Below, in pieces: positions 25,864 to 34,278 of a DNA stretch of 64,000 bases. Position 1 is the stretch's first letter. The number at the start of each line of letters is the position of its first letter. The notes beneath the pieces were generated by a model. That model was not told where the DNA came from. It did no database searches and saw only the letters and a list, made by a program, of their open reading frames with translations. Source of the stretch: Amycolatopsis marina (GTDB lineage Bacteria; Actinomycetota; Actinomycetes; Mycobacteriales; Pseudonocardiaceae); the NCBI RefSeq assembly GCF_900111885.1, contig NZ_FOKG01000020.1:1-64000 (forward strand). The letters are read 5' to 3'. Made by a program: the position numbers and the translations under genes.

Positions 25864-26010
25864 CTACGGACGGCCGCGACCACGCTCCTTCAACACGTAG
25901 AGACCGCCATTACGGTCCGAGGCGAAAATCCGAGGACTGTTCGGTGTCTTGTAGATGCCCCAGACGTCCTGCGGCCCCCGTTCTGTGCCTGGAAGGCTGC
26001 GGTGTCGCGC
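25864..26010 (-). pseudogene. C-terminal remnant of an LVIVD-repeat / beta-propeller protein
   Basis: Only the last 40 or so residues are recognisable: GPQDVWGIYKTPNSPRIFA and DRNGGLYVLKERGRGRP. This is the usual ending of exported LVIVD-repeat proteins. Upstream sequence in this frame is not protein-like, so most of the gene is deleted. The promoter side still holds a perfect BlaI-type operator (26035-26051), so the lost gene was probably a regulon member. Confidence 0.6.
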
Positions 26011-26034
26011 TGAACCGTGCCACCTCGCGCGGGA

Positions 26035-26051
26035 TACTATGTGTAGTAGTA
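26035..26051. promoter_or_regulatory. BlaI-type operator (perfect half-sites)
   Basis: TACTA TGTGTAG TAGTA, upstream of the remnant on the minus strand; now apparently orphaned. Confidence 0.72.
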
Positions 26052-26289
26052 AGACTGGGCAGTCGTTCGACTGTAGACGATCACCTGCACGTCTCGACTG
26101 TTGCGCGAGCGCTACTTCTCGTCGTGTATCCCCGGCGGTCATTGACTGGATACCCAACGGGGGCATAGTGTTCACCTACTCGAGTGACGTGACGCGCGAC
26201 TGAAATCAGGGCCCCGACCGAACACGGCGAAGTCGGCTCATTCCGTGCTAGGGCCGTCTCGTTAGCGGATTCATTGTCGAGGAGACGTC

Positions 26290-27129
26290 ATGGGAATGTC
26301 ACCAGTCCGAAGGCCACTTAGAGCGGCCATCTCACTACTTCTTGTTACGGCCAGCGCAGTTCTCGCCGGTTGTTCGGGTGGGGGCACCGACAACGTGCTA
26401 CAGCGTGTTCAGGACAACGGCACACTGCGTGTCGCACTGACCCAGGCCAATCCGCCGTGGAACTACCTTGACGATGCGGGCAAGCCCGTCGGCTACGACG
26501 TGGACGTCGCGCACGAGATGGCTCGGCGGATAGGCGTCGAGGACGTAGAGTTCGTCGCCTCGAACTTCCAGAGCTTTATCGAAGGCGTCCGCGCCGGACG
26601 CTTCGACATCGTGATCTCCGGTCAGACGATCACCGATGAGCGGAAGAAGCAGGTTGACTTCTCCCGCCCTTACCAGGTCAACGGTGTCTCGATCTTTGTG
26701 CCCGCCGCAGGCGGTGCGGTCAGTTCCCTGGCAGACCTGGAGGGAAAGACAGTCGCAGTGTCTGCCGGCACCACCCAGGAAAAGTTCGCCAGGGAAGAAA
26801 TCCCGGGCGTGCAGGTCAAGACGTACCAGAACGCGACACTGGGCCTTACCGACCTCTCCCGTGGCAACGCCGATGCGATGCTGGTCTCCCGCTTCCAGGG
26901 CACTTACCTCGCCAAGCAGAACCAGCTGCAGGTGAGGCCGGTCGGGAAGCTCCTGGAGAGCGAGGTCAACGCGATGTCGTTCCGCAAGGGCTCGACTGAG
27001 TTCAAGAAGGAGATCGACCAGGCGATCGCGGACATGATGGCGGATGGCACGTTGACCCGCATTTCACAACAGTGGCTCGACCTCGACATGACGCAAGAAC
27101 TGCAGGCCCTGCCTGCCGAGCAGGGGTAG
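26290..27129 (+). CDS. Amino-acid ABC transporter, substrate-binding lipoprotein
   Basis: A 279-residue family-3 solute-binding protein. Signal peptide and lipobox LAGCSG; ligand-binding fold with LRVALTQANPPWNYLD, GYDVDVAHEMARRIG, RFDIVISGQTITDERKKQVDFS and GTTQEKF. Such proteins bind polar amino acids, including cystine. First gene of a four-gene operon (binding protein, permease, ATPase, PLP enzyme). Confidence 0.9.
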   Translation: MGMSPVRRPLRAAISLLLVTASAVLAGCSGGGTDNVLQRVQDNGTLRVALTQANPPWNYLDDAGKPVGYDVDVAHEMARRIGVEDVEFVASNFQSFIEGVRAGRFDIVISGQTITDERKKQVDFSRPYQVNGVSIFVPAAGGAVSSLADLEGKTVAVSAGTTQEKFAREEIPGVQVKTYQNATLGLTDLSRGNADAMLVSRFQGTYLAKQNQLQVRPVGKLLESEVNAMSFRKGSTEFKKEIDQAIADMMADGTLTRISQQWLDLDMTQELQALPAEQG

Positions 27130-27139
27130 GAGCACCACA

Positions 27140-27787
27140 ATGGACATGTTGGTCAACTCGTTCCCCATGGTGCTCCGCGGCTTGAGCGTCACGTTGCTGC
27201 TTGGCGTGGTGTCCTTTGTGTTGGGTTCCGCGCTTGGTGCGCTAGTCGCACTAGCACGAATCTCAGACTTCCCGATTCTCAGAGGTGCCGCGATCGCGTT
27301 CGTTTCGGTATTTCGGGGCACCCCTCTACTGATCCAGATAATGATCATCTACTTCGGGTTGCCGCAACTGGGTGTGCAACTCACACCGATACCGTCGGCG
27401 ATTCTCGCCTTGAGCCTTTTCGGCGCGGCCTACCTGAGCGAGAACTTCCGCGGTGGAATTCTGGGAGTCGACAACGGACAGTGGGAGGCCGCATCATCCA
27501 TCGGCATGCCCTACTGGCGGACCTTCCGCAGAATAGTCTTCCCACAAGCCATCCGGGTCGCGACCCCGGCGGTGGGCGGGCGCTTCATCGCACTAATGAA
27601 AGACACCTCGCTTGCGTCGGTGGTCACCGTGGTGGAGCTGACCAGGGTGGCGGAAAGCATCGGCAACGCGAACTTCCGTTACATGGAAGCGTTTCTGATG
27701 ATCGGAGCAATTTACTGGATCATCAACTCGTTGCTGTCTGTGGGGCAGGGGATGCTCGAGAAGCGCATGGGAAAGGCGTACGTATGA
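27140..27787 (+). CDS. Amino-acid ABC transporter, permease
   Basis: A 215-residue His/Glu/Gln/Arg-type permease with five helices. The EAA loop reads GQWEAASSIGMPYWRTFRRI. FRGTPLLIQI is the typical N-terminal motif. It lies ten bases after the binding protein; its stop overlaps the ATPase start (ATGA). Confidence 0.9.
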   Translation: MDMLVNSFPMVLRGLSVTLLLGVVSFVLGSALGALVALARISDFPILRGAAIAFVSVFRGTPLLIQIMIIYFGLPQLGVQLTPIPSAILALSLFGAAYLSENFRGGILGVDNGQWEAASSIGMPYWRTFRRIVFPQAIRVATPAVGGRFIALMKDTSLASVVTVVELTRVAESIGNANFRYMEAFLMIGAIYWIINSLLSVGQGMLEKRMGKAYV

Positions 27788-28596
27788 CTACCACCACGAT
27801 TGAACTCAGCGGCATCTGCAAGGCATTCGGCGACCTGGAGGTGCTGCGTGGGGTCGACCTGTCCGTCGAGCGCGGCGAGGTCGTCGTGCTCATGGGCCCG
27901 TCCGGGTCGGGTAAGACCACGTTGGTGCGTTGTATGAACCTGCTCGAGGAGCCCGACGCCGGTCACGTCCGGATCTGCGACTGCGCGTTCGAGTGCGGTA
28001 CACGCCGTGACCGTCGTGGACGCGCGAAGCTGATGCAACGCGCCCGGCAGCGGACGGGCATGGTGTTCCAGCAGTTCAACCTGTTCCCGCACATGACCGC
28101 ACTGGGCAACGTGATCGAGGGGCCGCATCAGGTGCGGAAGCTGCCCATGCCCGAAGCGGTCGCCCTCGGTGAGCGGCTGCTGGAACGGGTAGGGCTGGCG
28201 GACAAGCGCGACGTGCATCCCTCGCGACTCTCCGGCGGGCAGAAGCAGCGGGTCGCGATCGCCCGAGCGCTCGCCATGGACCCGGAGGCGGTGCTCTTCG
28301 ACGAACCGACCTCCGCTCTTGACCCGGAGCTGCACGCCGAGGTGCTCGAGGTGATCCAGGAGCTGGCGGCCGACGGCATGACGATGGTGATTGTCACCCA
28401 CGAGACACACTTTGCCCGAGAGGTCGCGAACCGGATCGTGTTCATGGACGGTGGAGTGGTGGTGGAGGAAGCCTCGCCCGAGACCTTCTTCACCCGTCCG
28501 TCAAAGGAACGAGTGCGTTCGTTCCTCCGGCTGGTCGATCACTCCGGGGCGCTGGCGGACGCGCCTGCGCCCCGGGTCGGAGAGGAGGTCGTATGA
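27784..28596 (+). CDS. Amino-acid ABC transporter, ATP-binding protein
   Basis: A 270-residue ABC ATPase: Walker A GPSGSGKTT, Q-loop FQQFNLFPH, signature LSGGQKQRVAIARAL, Walker B AVLFDEPTSALDPE, and switch His in IVTHE. A 17-residue insert CDCAFECGTRRDRRGRA after the Walker A region is unusual and carries three Cys. Start at ATG 27784 in overlap with the permease stop; the longer upstream frame is antisense-like to the permease. The stop overlaps the start of the PLP enzyme. Confidence 0.9.
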   Translation: MTTTTIELSGICKAFGDLEVLRGVDLSVERGEVVVLMGPSGSGKTTLVRCMNLLEEPDAGHVRICDCAFECGTRRDRRGRAKLMQRARQRTGMVFQQFNLFPHMTALGNVIEGPHQVRKLPMPEAVALGERLLERVGLADKRDVHPSRLSGGQKQRVAIARALAMDPEAVLFDEPTSALDPELHAEVLEVIQELAADGMTMVIVTHETHFAREVANRIVFMDGGVVVEEASPETFFTRPSKERVRSFLRLVDHSGALADAPAPRVGEEVV

Positions 28597-29810
28597 CGGC
28601 GACCGCTGTGCACACTTTCGACGTGGACCGGGCGCGGCGGGAAACCCCGGGTTGCGAGAACGTCGTCCACTTCAACAACGCCGGTGCCTCCCTGATGCCC
28701 GCACCGGTACTGGACAGCACCGTTGCGCACCTGCGGCTCGAGGCTCGCATCGGTGGCTACGAAGCTGCCGCGGCAGCCGAGGGCAAGATTGAGGCGGTGT
28801 ACGGATCGGCCGCGCGCCTGCTCGGTTGCGGACCCGACGAGGTCGCCGTGGTCGACAGCGCGACACGCGCGTGGGACATGGCCTTCTACTCCATACCCTT
28901 CACTGCAGGCGATCGAATTCTGACGAGTGAGGCTGAGTACGCCAGCAACTTCATCGCCTACCTGCAACTTGCACAGCGGCACGACCTCCAGGTGGAAGTC
29001 GTGCCGAACGACGATGCCGGGCAGATCTCGGTGTCCAGACTGCGAGAGCTGATCGACGACCGGGTACGCCTCGTCTCGCTGACCCACATACCGACCAACG
29101 GAGGGCTCGTTAACCCCGCCGCAGAGGTGGGGAAGGTAGCCAGGGACGCTGGCGTGCTCTACCTGCTTGACGCGTGCCAGTCGGCCGGTCAGTTACCGCT
29201 CGATGTCGCCGAGATCGGCTGCGACATGCTGTCGGTAACGGGACGTAAGTACCTGCGCGGGCCGCGTGGCACGGGCTTGCTCTATGTGCGTCGCGACGTG
29301 CTCGACGAACTGTCGCCGCCGATGCTGGACCTGCATGCTGCGACATGGGTGGCACGAGACGAATACCGGATGCGGTCAGATGCCCGGCGTTTTGAGTCGT
29401 GGGAGTTCAACTACGCGGCCAAGATCGGGCTCGGCAGGGCCATCGACTACGCGCTCGGCTGGGGAGTCGAGCGTATTCGCGACCGGGTGTACGGGCTGGC
29501 CGAGGAACTGCGACGCGGCCTCGCCGAGGTGCCGGGAGTGACGCCGCAGGACGTCGGCGCAGAACTCTGCGGCATCGTGACATTCACGGTGGAGGGCGTT
29601 GCGCCCGAAGATGTGAAGACCTGGCTGGGGGTACGCGGCATCAACGTCAGCGTGTCCAGGGTGCCCTCCACAAGGCTCGACATGGAGAACCGCGGGATCG
29701 ATGAGCTCGTGCGCGCTTCCGTGCACTACTACAACACGGAGCGGGAGATCCAGCTATTGCTCGAGGCGGTGCGGGAAACTGGATCAGGAACGGGAAGGTC
29801 TGGCGGATGA
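28593..29810 (+). CDS. Class V aminotransferase-fold PLP enzyme (Cys desulfurase / C-S lyase type)
   Basis: A 405-residue fold-type I PLP enzyme. The PLP Lys lies in SVTGRKYLRGPRGTGLL, the Asp in YLLDACQSAGQ, and the phosphate region in EAEYASNF. It belongs with selenocysteine lyase/EgtE/Cys desulfurase-like proteins. ATGA overlap with the ABC ATPase makes co-function likely. A reasonable reading is uptake of cystine or another sulfur amino acid and release of its sulfur. The exact substrate cannot be told. Confidence 0.82.
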   Translation: MTATAVHTFDVDRARRETPGCENVVHFNNAGASLMPAPVLDSTVAHLRLEARIGGYEAAAAAEGKIEAVYGSAARLLGCGPDEVAVVDSATRAWDMAFYSIPFTAGDRILTSEAEYASNFIAYLQLAQRHDLQVEVVPNDDAGQISVSRLRELIDDRVRLVSLTHIPTNGGLVNPAAEVGKVARDAGVLYLLDACQSAGQLPLDVAEIGCDMLSVTGRKYLRGPRGTGLLYVRRDVLDELSPPMLDLHAATWVARDEYRMRSDARRFESWEFNYAAKIGLGRAIDYALGWGVERIRDRVYGLAEELRRGLAEVPGVTPQDVGAELCGIVTFTVEGVAPEDVKTWLGVRGINVSVSRVPSTRLDMENRGIDELVRASVHYYNTEREIQLLLEAVRETGSGTGRSGG

Positions 29811-30500
29811 CTCGGAATGTGTTGCCGATGCATTCGCCGGCGAGACGAGCAAGCCCAACGCTGCAGCGGCGAACGCACTGAGGACGACGAGGCCGAGCCA
29901 AAGCGATGGGGGCCAGCGGAGAGCGTCGGCCAACGCGAGTCCGGCAAGCTGACCGGACCAAATCGTGGTCGCCACCAGGGCGCCGAGGAGCGCGGGCCGC
30001 GCAGCGCCGCGGGCTGTTCGAACATGAAGGAGCCTCAGCGCCACGTCCACCACCGCGGATCCGGCGGCGGCGCCGGCCTGGGCACCAGGCGGCGGAGTTA
30101 CCGGTAATCGCCGCGCTGGCCGGATATCTCGTGGCAACGGTGACGATCATCGTGCCGTTCCTGCTGATGCTGCGCAGCCACGCGGGCCTACCTCGCGGCG
30201 GAGGGACGCTACTCGTCACCACCGTCGCGGGGCCGTCGGTTGCCGTGGTCGACTTCCCGCCGGTCGCCGTAGGGAATTCTCCGGCGTGGGGACGAAGGGT
30301 TGGACCGGCGCCGGTGTAGGAACGGCGAGGTGTACAGCAGGAAGAAGGCGACCAGTGGCGTCGTCAACAGGAGCGAGAGCGATCTCGATGCCGAGTATTT
30401 CATGCAAGGCAAGGTCGGTGACGCGCCCAATTCCGAAGACAACGACGTCTAGGATGGCCGCGCGATAGCCGTGCGACCCGACGGCACTGTCTCCCGTAGC
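29784..30500 (-). pseudogene. Multiply frameshifted integral membrane protein
   Basis: Three frames in turn carry membrane-protein pieces on the minus strand: AAILDVVVFGIGRVTDLALHE (about 30390-30460, ending IEIALAPVDD), LLLTTPLVAFFLLYTSPFLH (about 30310-30370) and GALVATTIWSGQLAGLALADALRWPPSLW through GLLVSPANA (about 29820-30010). Together they look like one polytopic protein broken by at least two frameshifts. Its 3' end overlaps the end of the PLP-enzyme gene. Confidence 0.5.
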
Positions 30501-30548
30501 ACGGGGCAGTTCACCGGCAAACACTGATTGAGCAGGTACCGCTACGAG

Positions 30549-31505
30549 CTAAGTTCCGGTGACCGGGCAAGCCAGCACCGCGATGGTCACGAGCAGTGAC
30601 GCGCTGGTGAGGAACGGAACGGCTGTGGCCAGCGCTCCAGCCGCCCCACATGACAACGCACTGCGGGTACGCCCGGCAGTCAGCGTGGTGTGTTCCAGCC
30701 GCTCAAGCCGCAGGCTAACCGTGTCACGTCCCATGGCGAGCGCCACACCCGGCGCATCGTGACCGGACACGGTCAGCAGTGCCGTACGGACGGCCGCGGG
30801 TCCGCACGTACGAACAGCGGACATGTCCGCAGCGAGCTCGACAAGCTCGCGCATGGCGACGGGTGCCTGACGAAACAACGGGACGAACGGGATTGTGCGT
30901 CGCACGACCTCCGTGAACGCGATGAGTAAATGGTGCCGACCGCGCAAATGTGCTCGCTCGTGCGCCAGTACCGCCGCGACACCGGCCTCGGGCAGGTGCC
31001 GGGTAAGTCCCTCTGTCGCGATGATCACGCTGGGGCGACCAAGGAGGCTGAATGCCAACGGCCGGTCGTGCGCCAGCCAGAGGGTGCCGGGGGAGTCGTT
31101 GTCGGGACGGCCGGCCAGCCGCAACACTGCGAGACGCTGGCGGCTCTCCCGGCGTAGCCGTCGCAGCTCGCGGGCTCCGACAACGACGAACCGCAGAACC
31201 AAGGCGCCCAGCAGGGCGAAGCTCGCAAGGCCGATCAGCTCCTCGAACTGAGGCGGCGAGCCGTGCTGGAGTGCGGTCACGCACTGGTTGAGCGCCCACG
31301 TCAGCGGACCTTCAGCGCCGTGTTCTGGGGTCAGCAGTAGCACGACTCCGGACACCCCGGCTGCGCCGACGCCGATCATGGAAGCCAGCCAGGTGACAGT
31401 CAGTGTGCGCGGGTCCCGGCGGCGAAGGTCGATGCGCTGAAGTCGACGGGGTACTAACCAACCTGCCGTGATGGCTCCCAGCAACAATGCCAGAGCCACC
31501 GTCAT
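30549..31505 (-). CDS. M56 family membrane metallopeptidase, partner of BlaI-1
   Basis: A 318-residue polytopic protein: N-terminal helices, then the Zn motif AHERAHLRGRHH and distal ELVELAADMSA. M56 proteins (BlaR1/MecR1 core) cleave their cognate BlaI-type repressor. Here no C-terminal penicillin-binding sensor domain exists, so the signal is not a beta-lactam bound there. The start overlaps the blaI stop by four bases. The same layout occurs at 39420-40735 and in the mycobacterial BlaI/BlaR-like pair. Confidence 0.88.
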   Translation of the reverse strand: MTVALALLLGAITAGWLVPRRLQRIDLRRRDPRTLTVTWLASMIGVGAAGVSGVVLLLTPEHGAEGPLTWALNQCVTALQHGSPPQFEELIGLASFALLGALVLRFVVVGARELRRLRRESRQRLAVLRLAGRPDNDSPGTLWLAHDRPLAFSLLGRPSVIIATEGLTRHLPEAGVAAVLAHERAHLRGRHHLLIAFTEVVRRTIPFVPLFRQAPVAMRELVELAADMSAVRTCGPAAVRTALLTVSGHDAPGVALAMGRDTVSLRLERLEHTTLTAGRTRSALSCGAAGALATAVPFLTSASLLVTIAVLACPVTGT

Positions 31506-31864
31506 GGGCGGTCCGTTTTCCGCGTGAGCGCAGTTCTCAAGAGATCTGCCTCCTGCTCAGACGCCGAGTCGAAGAAGTGCATCAGCGCCCCCTGAGGATT
31601 TCCCGAGGCATCCAGCGCCTCGCGCAGGGCACGGGCGGCGGCCTCTTCACGACTGAAGGCGGGCCGGTAGTAGTACGCCCGTCCTTCACGCTCCCGGGAG
31701 ACCCAGCCTTTGCGGTGCAGGTTGTCCAGCACCGTCATGACCGTGGTGTAGGCCAGCTTCCTGCGCGGGCCGAGGAGTGGAAGAACGTCACGAACCTTGG
31801 CCGGCTTTTCCGCGTGCCACAGTACGTGCATCACCGCGCCTTCAAGCTCGCCAAGTCCGAACAC
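31502..31864 (-). CDS. blaI: BlaI/MecI-family repressor 1
   Basis: A 120-residue winged-helix repressor: GLGELEGAVMHVLWHAEKP, recognition region LAYTTVMTVLDNLHRKGWV, wing GRAYYYRPAFSREEAAARA and a dimerisation C-terminus. It has no Cys, so it lacks the CxCx4CxC copper site of CopY. Its own promoter holds TACTA-N7-TAGTG (31908), consistent with auto-repression. Coupled to the M56 peptidase. Confidence 0.92.
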   Translation of the reverse strand: MFGLGELEGAVMHVLWHAEKPAKVRDVLPLLGPRRKLAYTTVMTVLDNLHRKGWVSREREGRAYYYRPAFSREEAAARALREALDASGNPQGALMHFFDSASEQEADLLRTALTRKTDRP

Positions 31865-31907
31865 AACACCTCCCCGTCACCTCGTAGCCAAGACTGTAGC
31901 AGTCACC

Positions 31908-31924
31908 TACTACTCACTTTAGTG
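31908..31924. promoter_or_regulatory. BlaI-type operator of blaI-1
   Basis: TACTA CTCACTT TAGTG, 43 bases upstream of the repressor start. Confidence 0.75.
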
Positions 31925-31954
31925 GTCAGAGTCGGCCCTGTGAAGCACACCGCA

Positions 31955-32551
31955 TCAGTCGCCCGGCTGGATACGTGCCGACTCCTGGGTAACCAGCCAG
32001 CGCCCGTCGGGCTGGCGGGCCAAGACGACAAAAGTGCTCCGCTGTTGGCCCGGCTCGGACGACTCGTCGGCCGCGATCGACCACCGTGCTTCGTAGGCGA
32101 TCCGCCGCCCCGATTCGCTGGAGCCAACGACAGTGAGTTGGTCCATCGTCACCGTGAAGCGGCCCGTTGGTGGGGTTTCCGCGACGACCAGCCCGCGCGG
32201 GTTGGCCGGGTTGTCGGGTGCGAGGTACGGCAGAACCCGCCGGTTGGTCTTGCCCCGGTCGGCTGCAGTCACGGTATGTGCCGCGACGACGTAGGCGCGA
32301 GCGACAGCCTGCGGTTGCCGAAAGTCGACGTCTAGCGAAAGACTCGCGTCCGGTGTTCCTGGCAGTTGGTGCCGGGCGGACGCGGCGTCGCGCGCTTGCG
32401 GTCCGATCGGGCGGATTGTCGACTGGGTGGCCGAGGAGGAAGGCGAGGAACTGGTGGCATCGTTGGAGTCCTCGTTCGAGGCCAGGAGCCAGACCACACC
32501 ACCTACGGAGAGCAGTGCAACCGCAGTGCCAATCGGACGTGCTCCCCACAT
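31955..32551 (-). CDS. Membrane-anchored protein of unknown function
   Basis: A 198-residue protein with one N-terminal helix (about 7-24), a Ser-rich linker (about 28-45) and a soluble domain with alpha/beta character (DVDFRQPQAVARAYVVAAHTV, YEARWSIAADES, DGRWLVTQESARI). Such anchored NTF2-like or VirB8-like domains occur next to transglycosylases in conjugation loci, but no other conjugation gene is here. It follows the transglycosylase by six bases, so it is co-transcribed under the operator at 33810. Confidence 0.65.
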   Translation of the reverse strand: MWGARPIGTAVALLSVGGVVWLLASNEDSNDATSSSPSSSATQSTIRPIGPQARDAASARHQLPGTPDASLSLDVDFRQPQAVARAYVVAAHTVTAADRGKTNRRVLPYLAPDNPANPRGLVVAETPPTGRFTVTMDQLTVVGSSESGRRIAYEARWSIAADESSEPGQQRSTFVVLARQPDGRWLVTQESARIQPGD

Positions 32552-32557
32552 TTCGAA

Positions 32558-33724
32558 CTACTCCTTGAAGCTGACGTGAATGTGGTCGTAGTGCCCGCCA
32601 GTGGCGTCGTTAGCGTCATATACGCCGCCTCCCGTGTATGGCTCGCCCCATCCGCCTTGGTCTCCTGTGGTCGGATCCCAATACCGGCCCTGCCAGATCA
32701 CGTACCTCACGCGGAGGGCCTCGGCGTGAACGCGCAACCACGCAGCGATCCGCCATCCGGCGTTTAGCTGTTCGCCACTGGGAAAGATGCCGGCTCGGTC
32801 AGGAAAGAGGTCGCAGCCCCGGCCCTTCGGGTGGTCACTGGTCGGATTCCACGGCCGCGGAGCCCAGCAGCCCGCAGATTGGATCTGCGAGCCGAAGGTC
32901 CGCTGGATTTCTCCTATGCCGTTTGCCGTGGCGGCGGTCAGGCACCCACTCGTAGTGGGATCGGGTTCAGTGCATTCGGTCGGTCCACCGGTGTATGCGT
33001 TCGGCGCCGACAGTTGACCGAGGTCGACTCCTGACGGCACAGCGCCTGCCGACCCACCGTTGTCGGGAGGGGGCATCCATTCACTCTCGTAACGATGAAT
33101 GTTGTTGAGATACCGTCGAACGAGCGAGGCGCACTGCCCGCCGCACCCAGCTTCACCGGCTGTCGGGATCCCGGTGCGGCTACCCGTCACGCGGCTACAT
33201 CCCGCTATGTGGCAGATGCTCATCGCATCCAGGGGATCGGTCGCCTTGCCACTTTGCTGCAGGTACTCGGTCATTGCACGGAGGTTGGTGCAGAGGAAGT
33301 CGATGCCGAAGGTCAGGTGCGTACTGGCGTCGAAGATGTCCGCGTCCACGGGTGGCGGGCTGCTGGTCCACGACTGACCACCTAGTCCGACCCAGTTCGC
33401 CTGGTTGATCTGCAGCAGACCTGCTGCTCCGCCGTTCACGTCAGCACTCCAGGCCTGTGGATTCCAGCCGGACTCCGCCTGTACCTCGGCGAGCACCCTG
33501 ATCACGCTCAGTTCCGGACAGCGCTCGCTCACTCGCGTGGTGACGAGTGGCAGCATGCTCCTGGCCAGCGGTGGGAGCCTGGCTACCGCGACTCCCGCCC
33601 GTGACGGTGACGACTGCCCGGCGGCGGGCTGGACCGCGACGAGGACAGTCATGAAGGTAACCGGGACCACGATCAGGACAACGCCGAGCAGGCACAGCAG
33701 CAGGACGAGATGCCGTGCGCGCAT
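32558..33724 (-). CDS. Exported lysozyme-like transglycosylase plus D,D-carboxypeptidase-like protein
   Basis: A 388-residue two-domain wall enzyme. An N-terminal membrane helix (7-30) precedes a lysozyme-like domain (about 65-200) with catalytic Glu in VQAESGWNPQAWS and GLLQINQANW. The C-terminal domain (about 265-388) has SDHPKGRGCDLFP and GHYDHIHVSF, the Zn-ligand pattern of VanY/LAS-like proteins (ARB_07466-type). It would cut both glycan strands and peptide stems. Under a perfect BlaI-type operator 85 bases upstream. Confidence 0.82.
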   Translation of the reverse strand: MRARHLVLLLCLLGVVLIVVPVTFMTVLVAVQPAAGQSSPSRAGVAVARLPPLARSMLPLVTTRVSERCPELSVIRVLAEVQAESGWNPQAWSADVNGGAAGLLQINQANWVGLGGQSWTSSPPPVDADIFDASTHLTFGIDFLCTNLRAMTEYLQQSGKATDPLDAMSICHIAGCSRVTGSRTGIPTAGEAGCGGQCASLVRRYLNNIHRYESEWMPPPDNGGSAGAVPSGVDLGQLSAPNAYTGGPTECTEPDPTTSGCLTAATANGIGEIQRTFGSQIQSAGCWAPRPWNPTSDHPKGRGCDLFPDRAGIFPSGEQLNAGWRIAAWLRVHAEALRVRYVIWQGRYWDPTTGDQGGWGEPYTGGGVYDANDATGGHYDHIHVSFKE

Positions 33725-33809
33725 CGCCCCTCCCGTACGGCTGCGTCAGCCGTCGCACAAAGCGGTGTCGTGCTCACCACGACTCGCAACTGTCCTGCTA
33801 CCAACTGCA

Positions 33810-33826
33810 TACTAGCTGTAGTAGTA
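33810..33826. promoter_or_regulatory. BlaI-type operator (perfect half-sites)
   Basis: TACTA GCTGTAG TAGTA, upstream of the transglycosylase operon. Confidence 0.8.
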
Positions 33827-33859
33827 GGTGTGGGCAACGCTGTGGAGACCGGTCCGCTC

Positions 33860-34219
33860 TCACCGCCTTGAGGTGGTCGCTGCTCTCTCTCCATGTGTTC
33901 GTCTCTGAACTGAGTAGGTGATGTCGGCGATCGTGGCGGCGGACAGATCGACGGCTTTCAGTGCGGCGCAGCCGAGATTAGCGATGGTCCGCGACGGGTG
34001 GCGAGGCGCGATGTCGACGCATACCTGCAGGGCCGCAATACTGCACATCATCGTGACACCGGAAGGACCCATCGGGGCGAACCGGCGTTCCATGGCGGCG
34101 TATTCGCTCGTCGACAGCAGTCGCGCGGGTGGACGGAATGGATTCATATCGCAGGTGCCAAGACGCAGACCGGAAAGGGCCAGCAGATCCGTGACGTAGG
34201 CGAGGTCGGAGTTCGCCAC
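33860..34219 (-). CDS. Hypothetical soluble protein
   Basis: A 119-residue protein starting MANSDLAYVTDLLALSGLRLG with AALKAVDLSAATIADITYSV near the end. No signal peptide, no membrane helix and no motif I recognise. The C-terminal tail is basic. The BlaI-type site 39 bases upstream of the start supports a real gene. It lies between the transglycosylase operon and the multicopper oxidase on the same strand. Confidence 0.6.
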   Translation of the reverse strand: MANSDLAYVTDLLALSGLRLGTCDMNPFRPPARLLSTSEYAAMERRFAPMGPSGVTMMCSIAALQVCVDIAPRHPSRTIANLGCAALKAVDLSAATIADITYSVQRRTHGERAATTSRR

Positions 34220-34258
34220 GACAGACGTTACCGGCGATGTTTAGCGCACCTATTAATC

Positions 34259-34275
34259 TACTATTATAGATAGGA
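34259..34275. promoter_or_regulatory. BlaI-type operator
   Basis: TACTA TTATAGA TAGGA, in the narrow gap between the multicopper oxidase stop (34279) and the hypothetical gene start (34219). Confidence 0.65.
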
Positions 34276-34278
34276 GAG

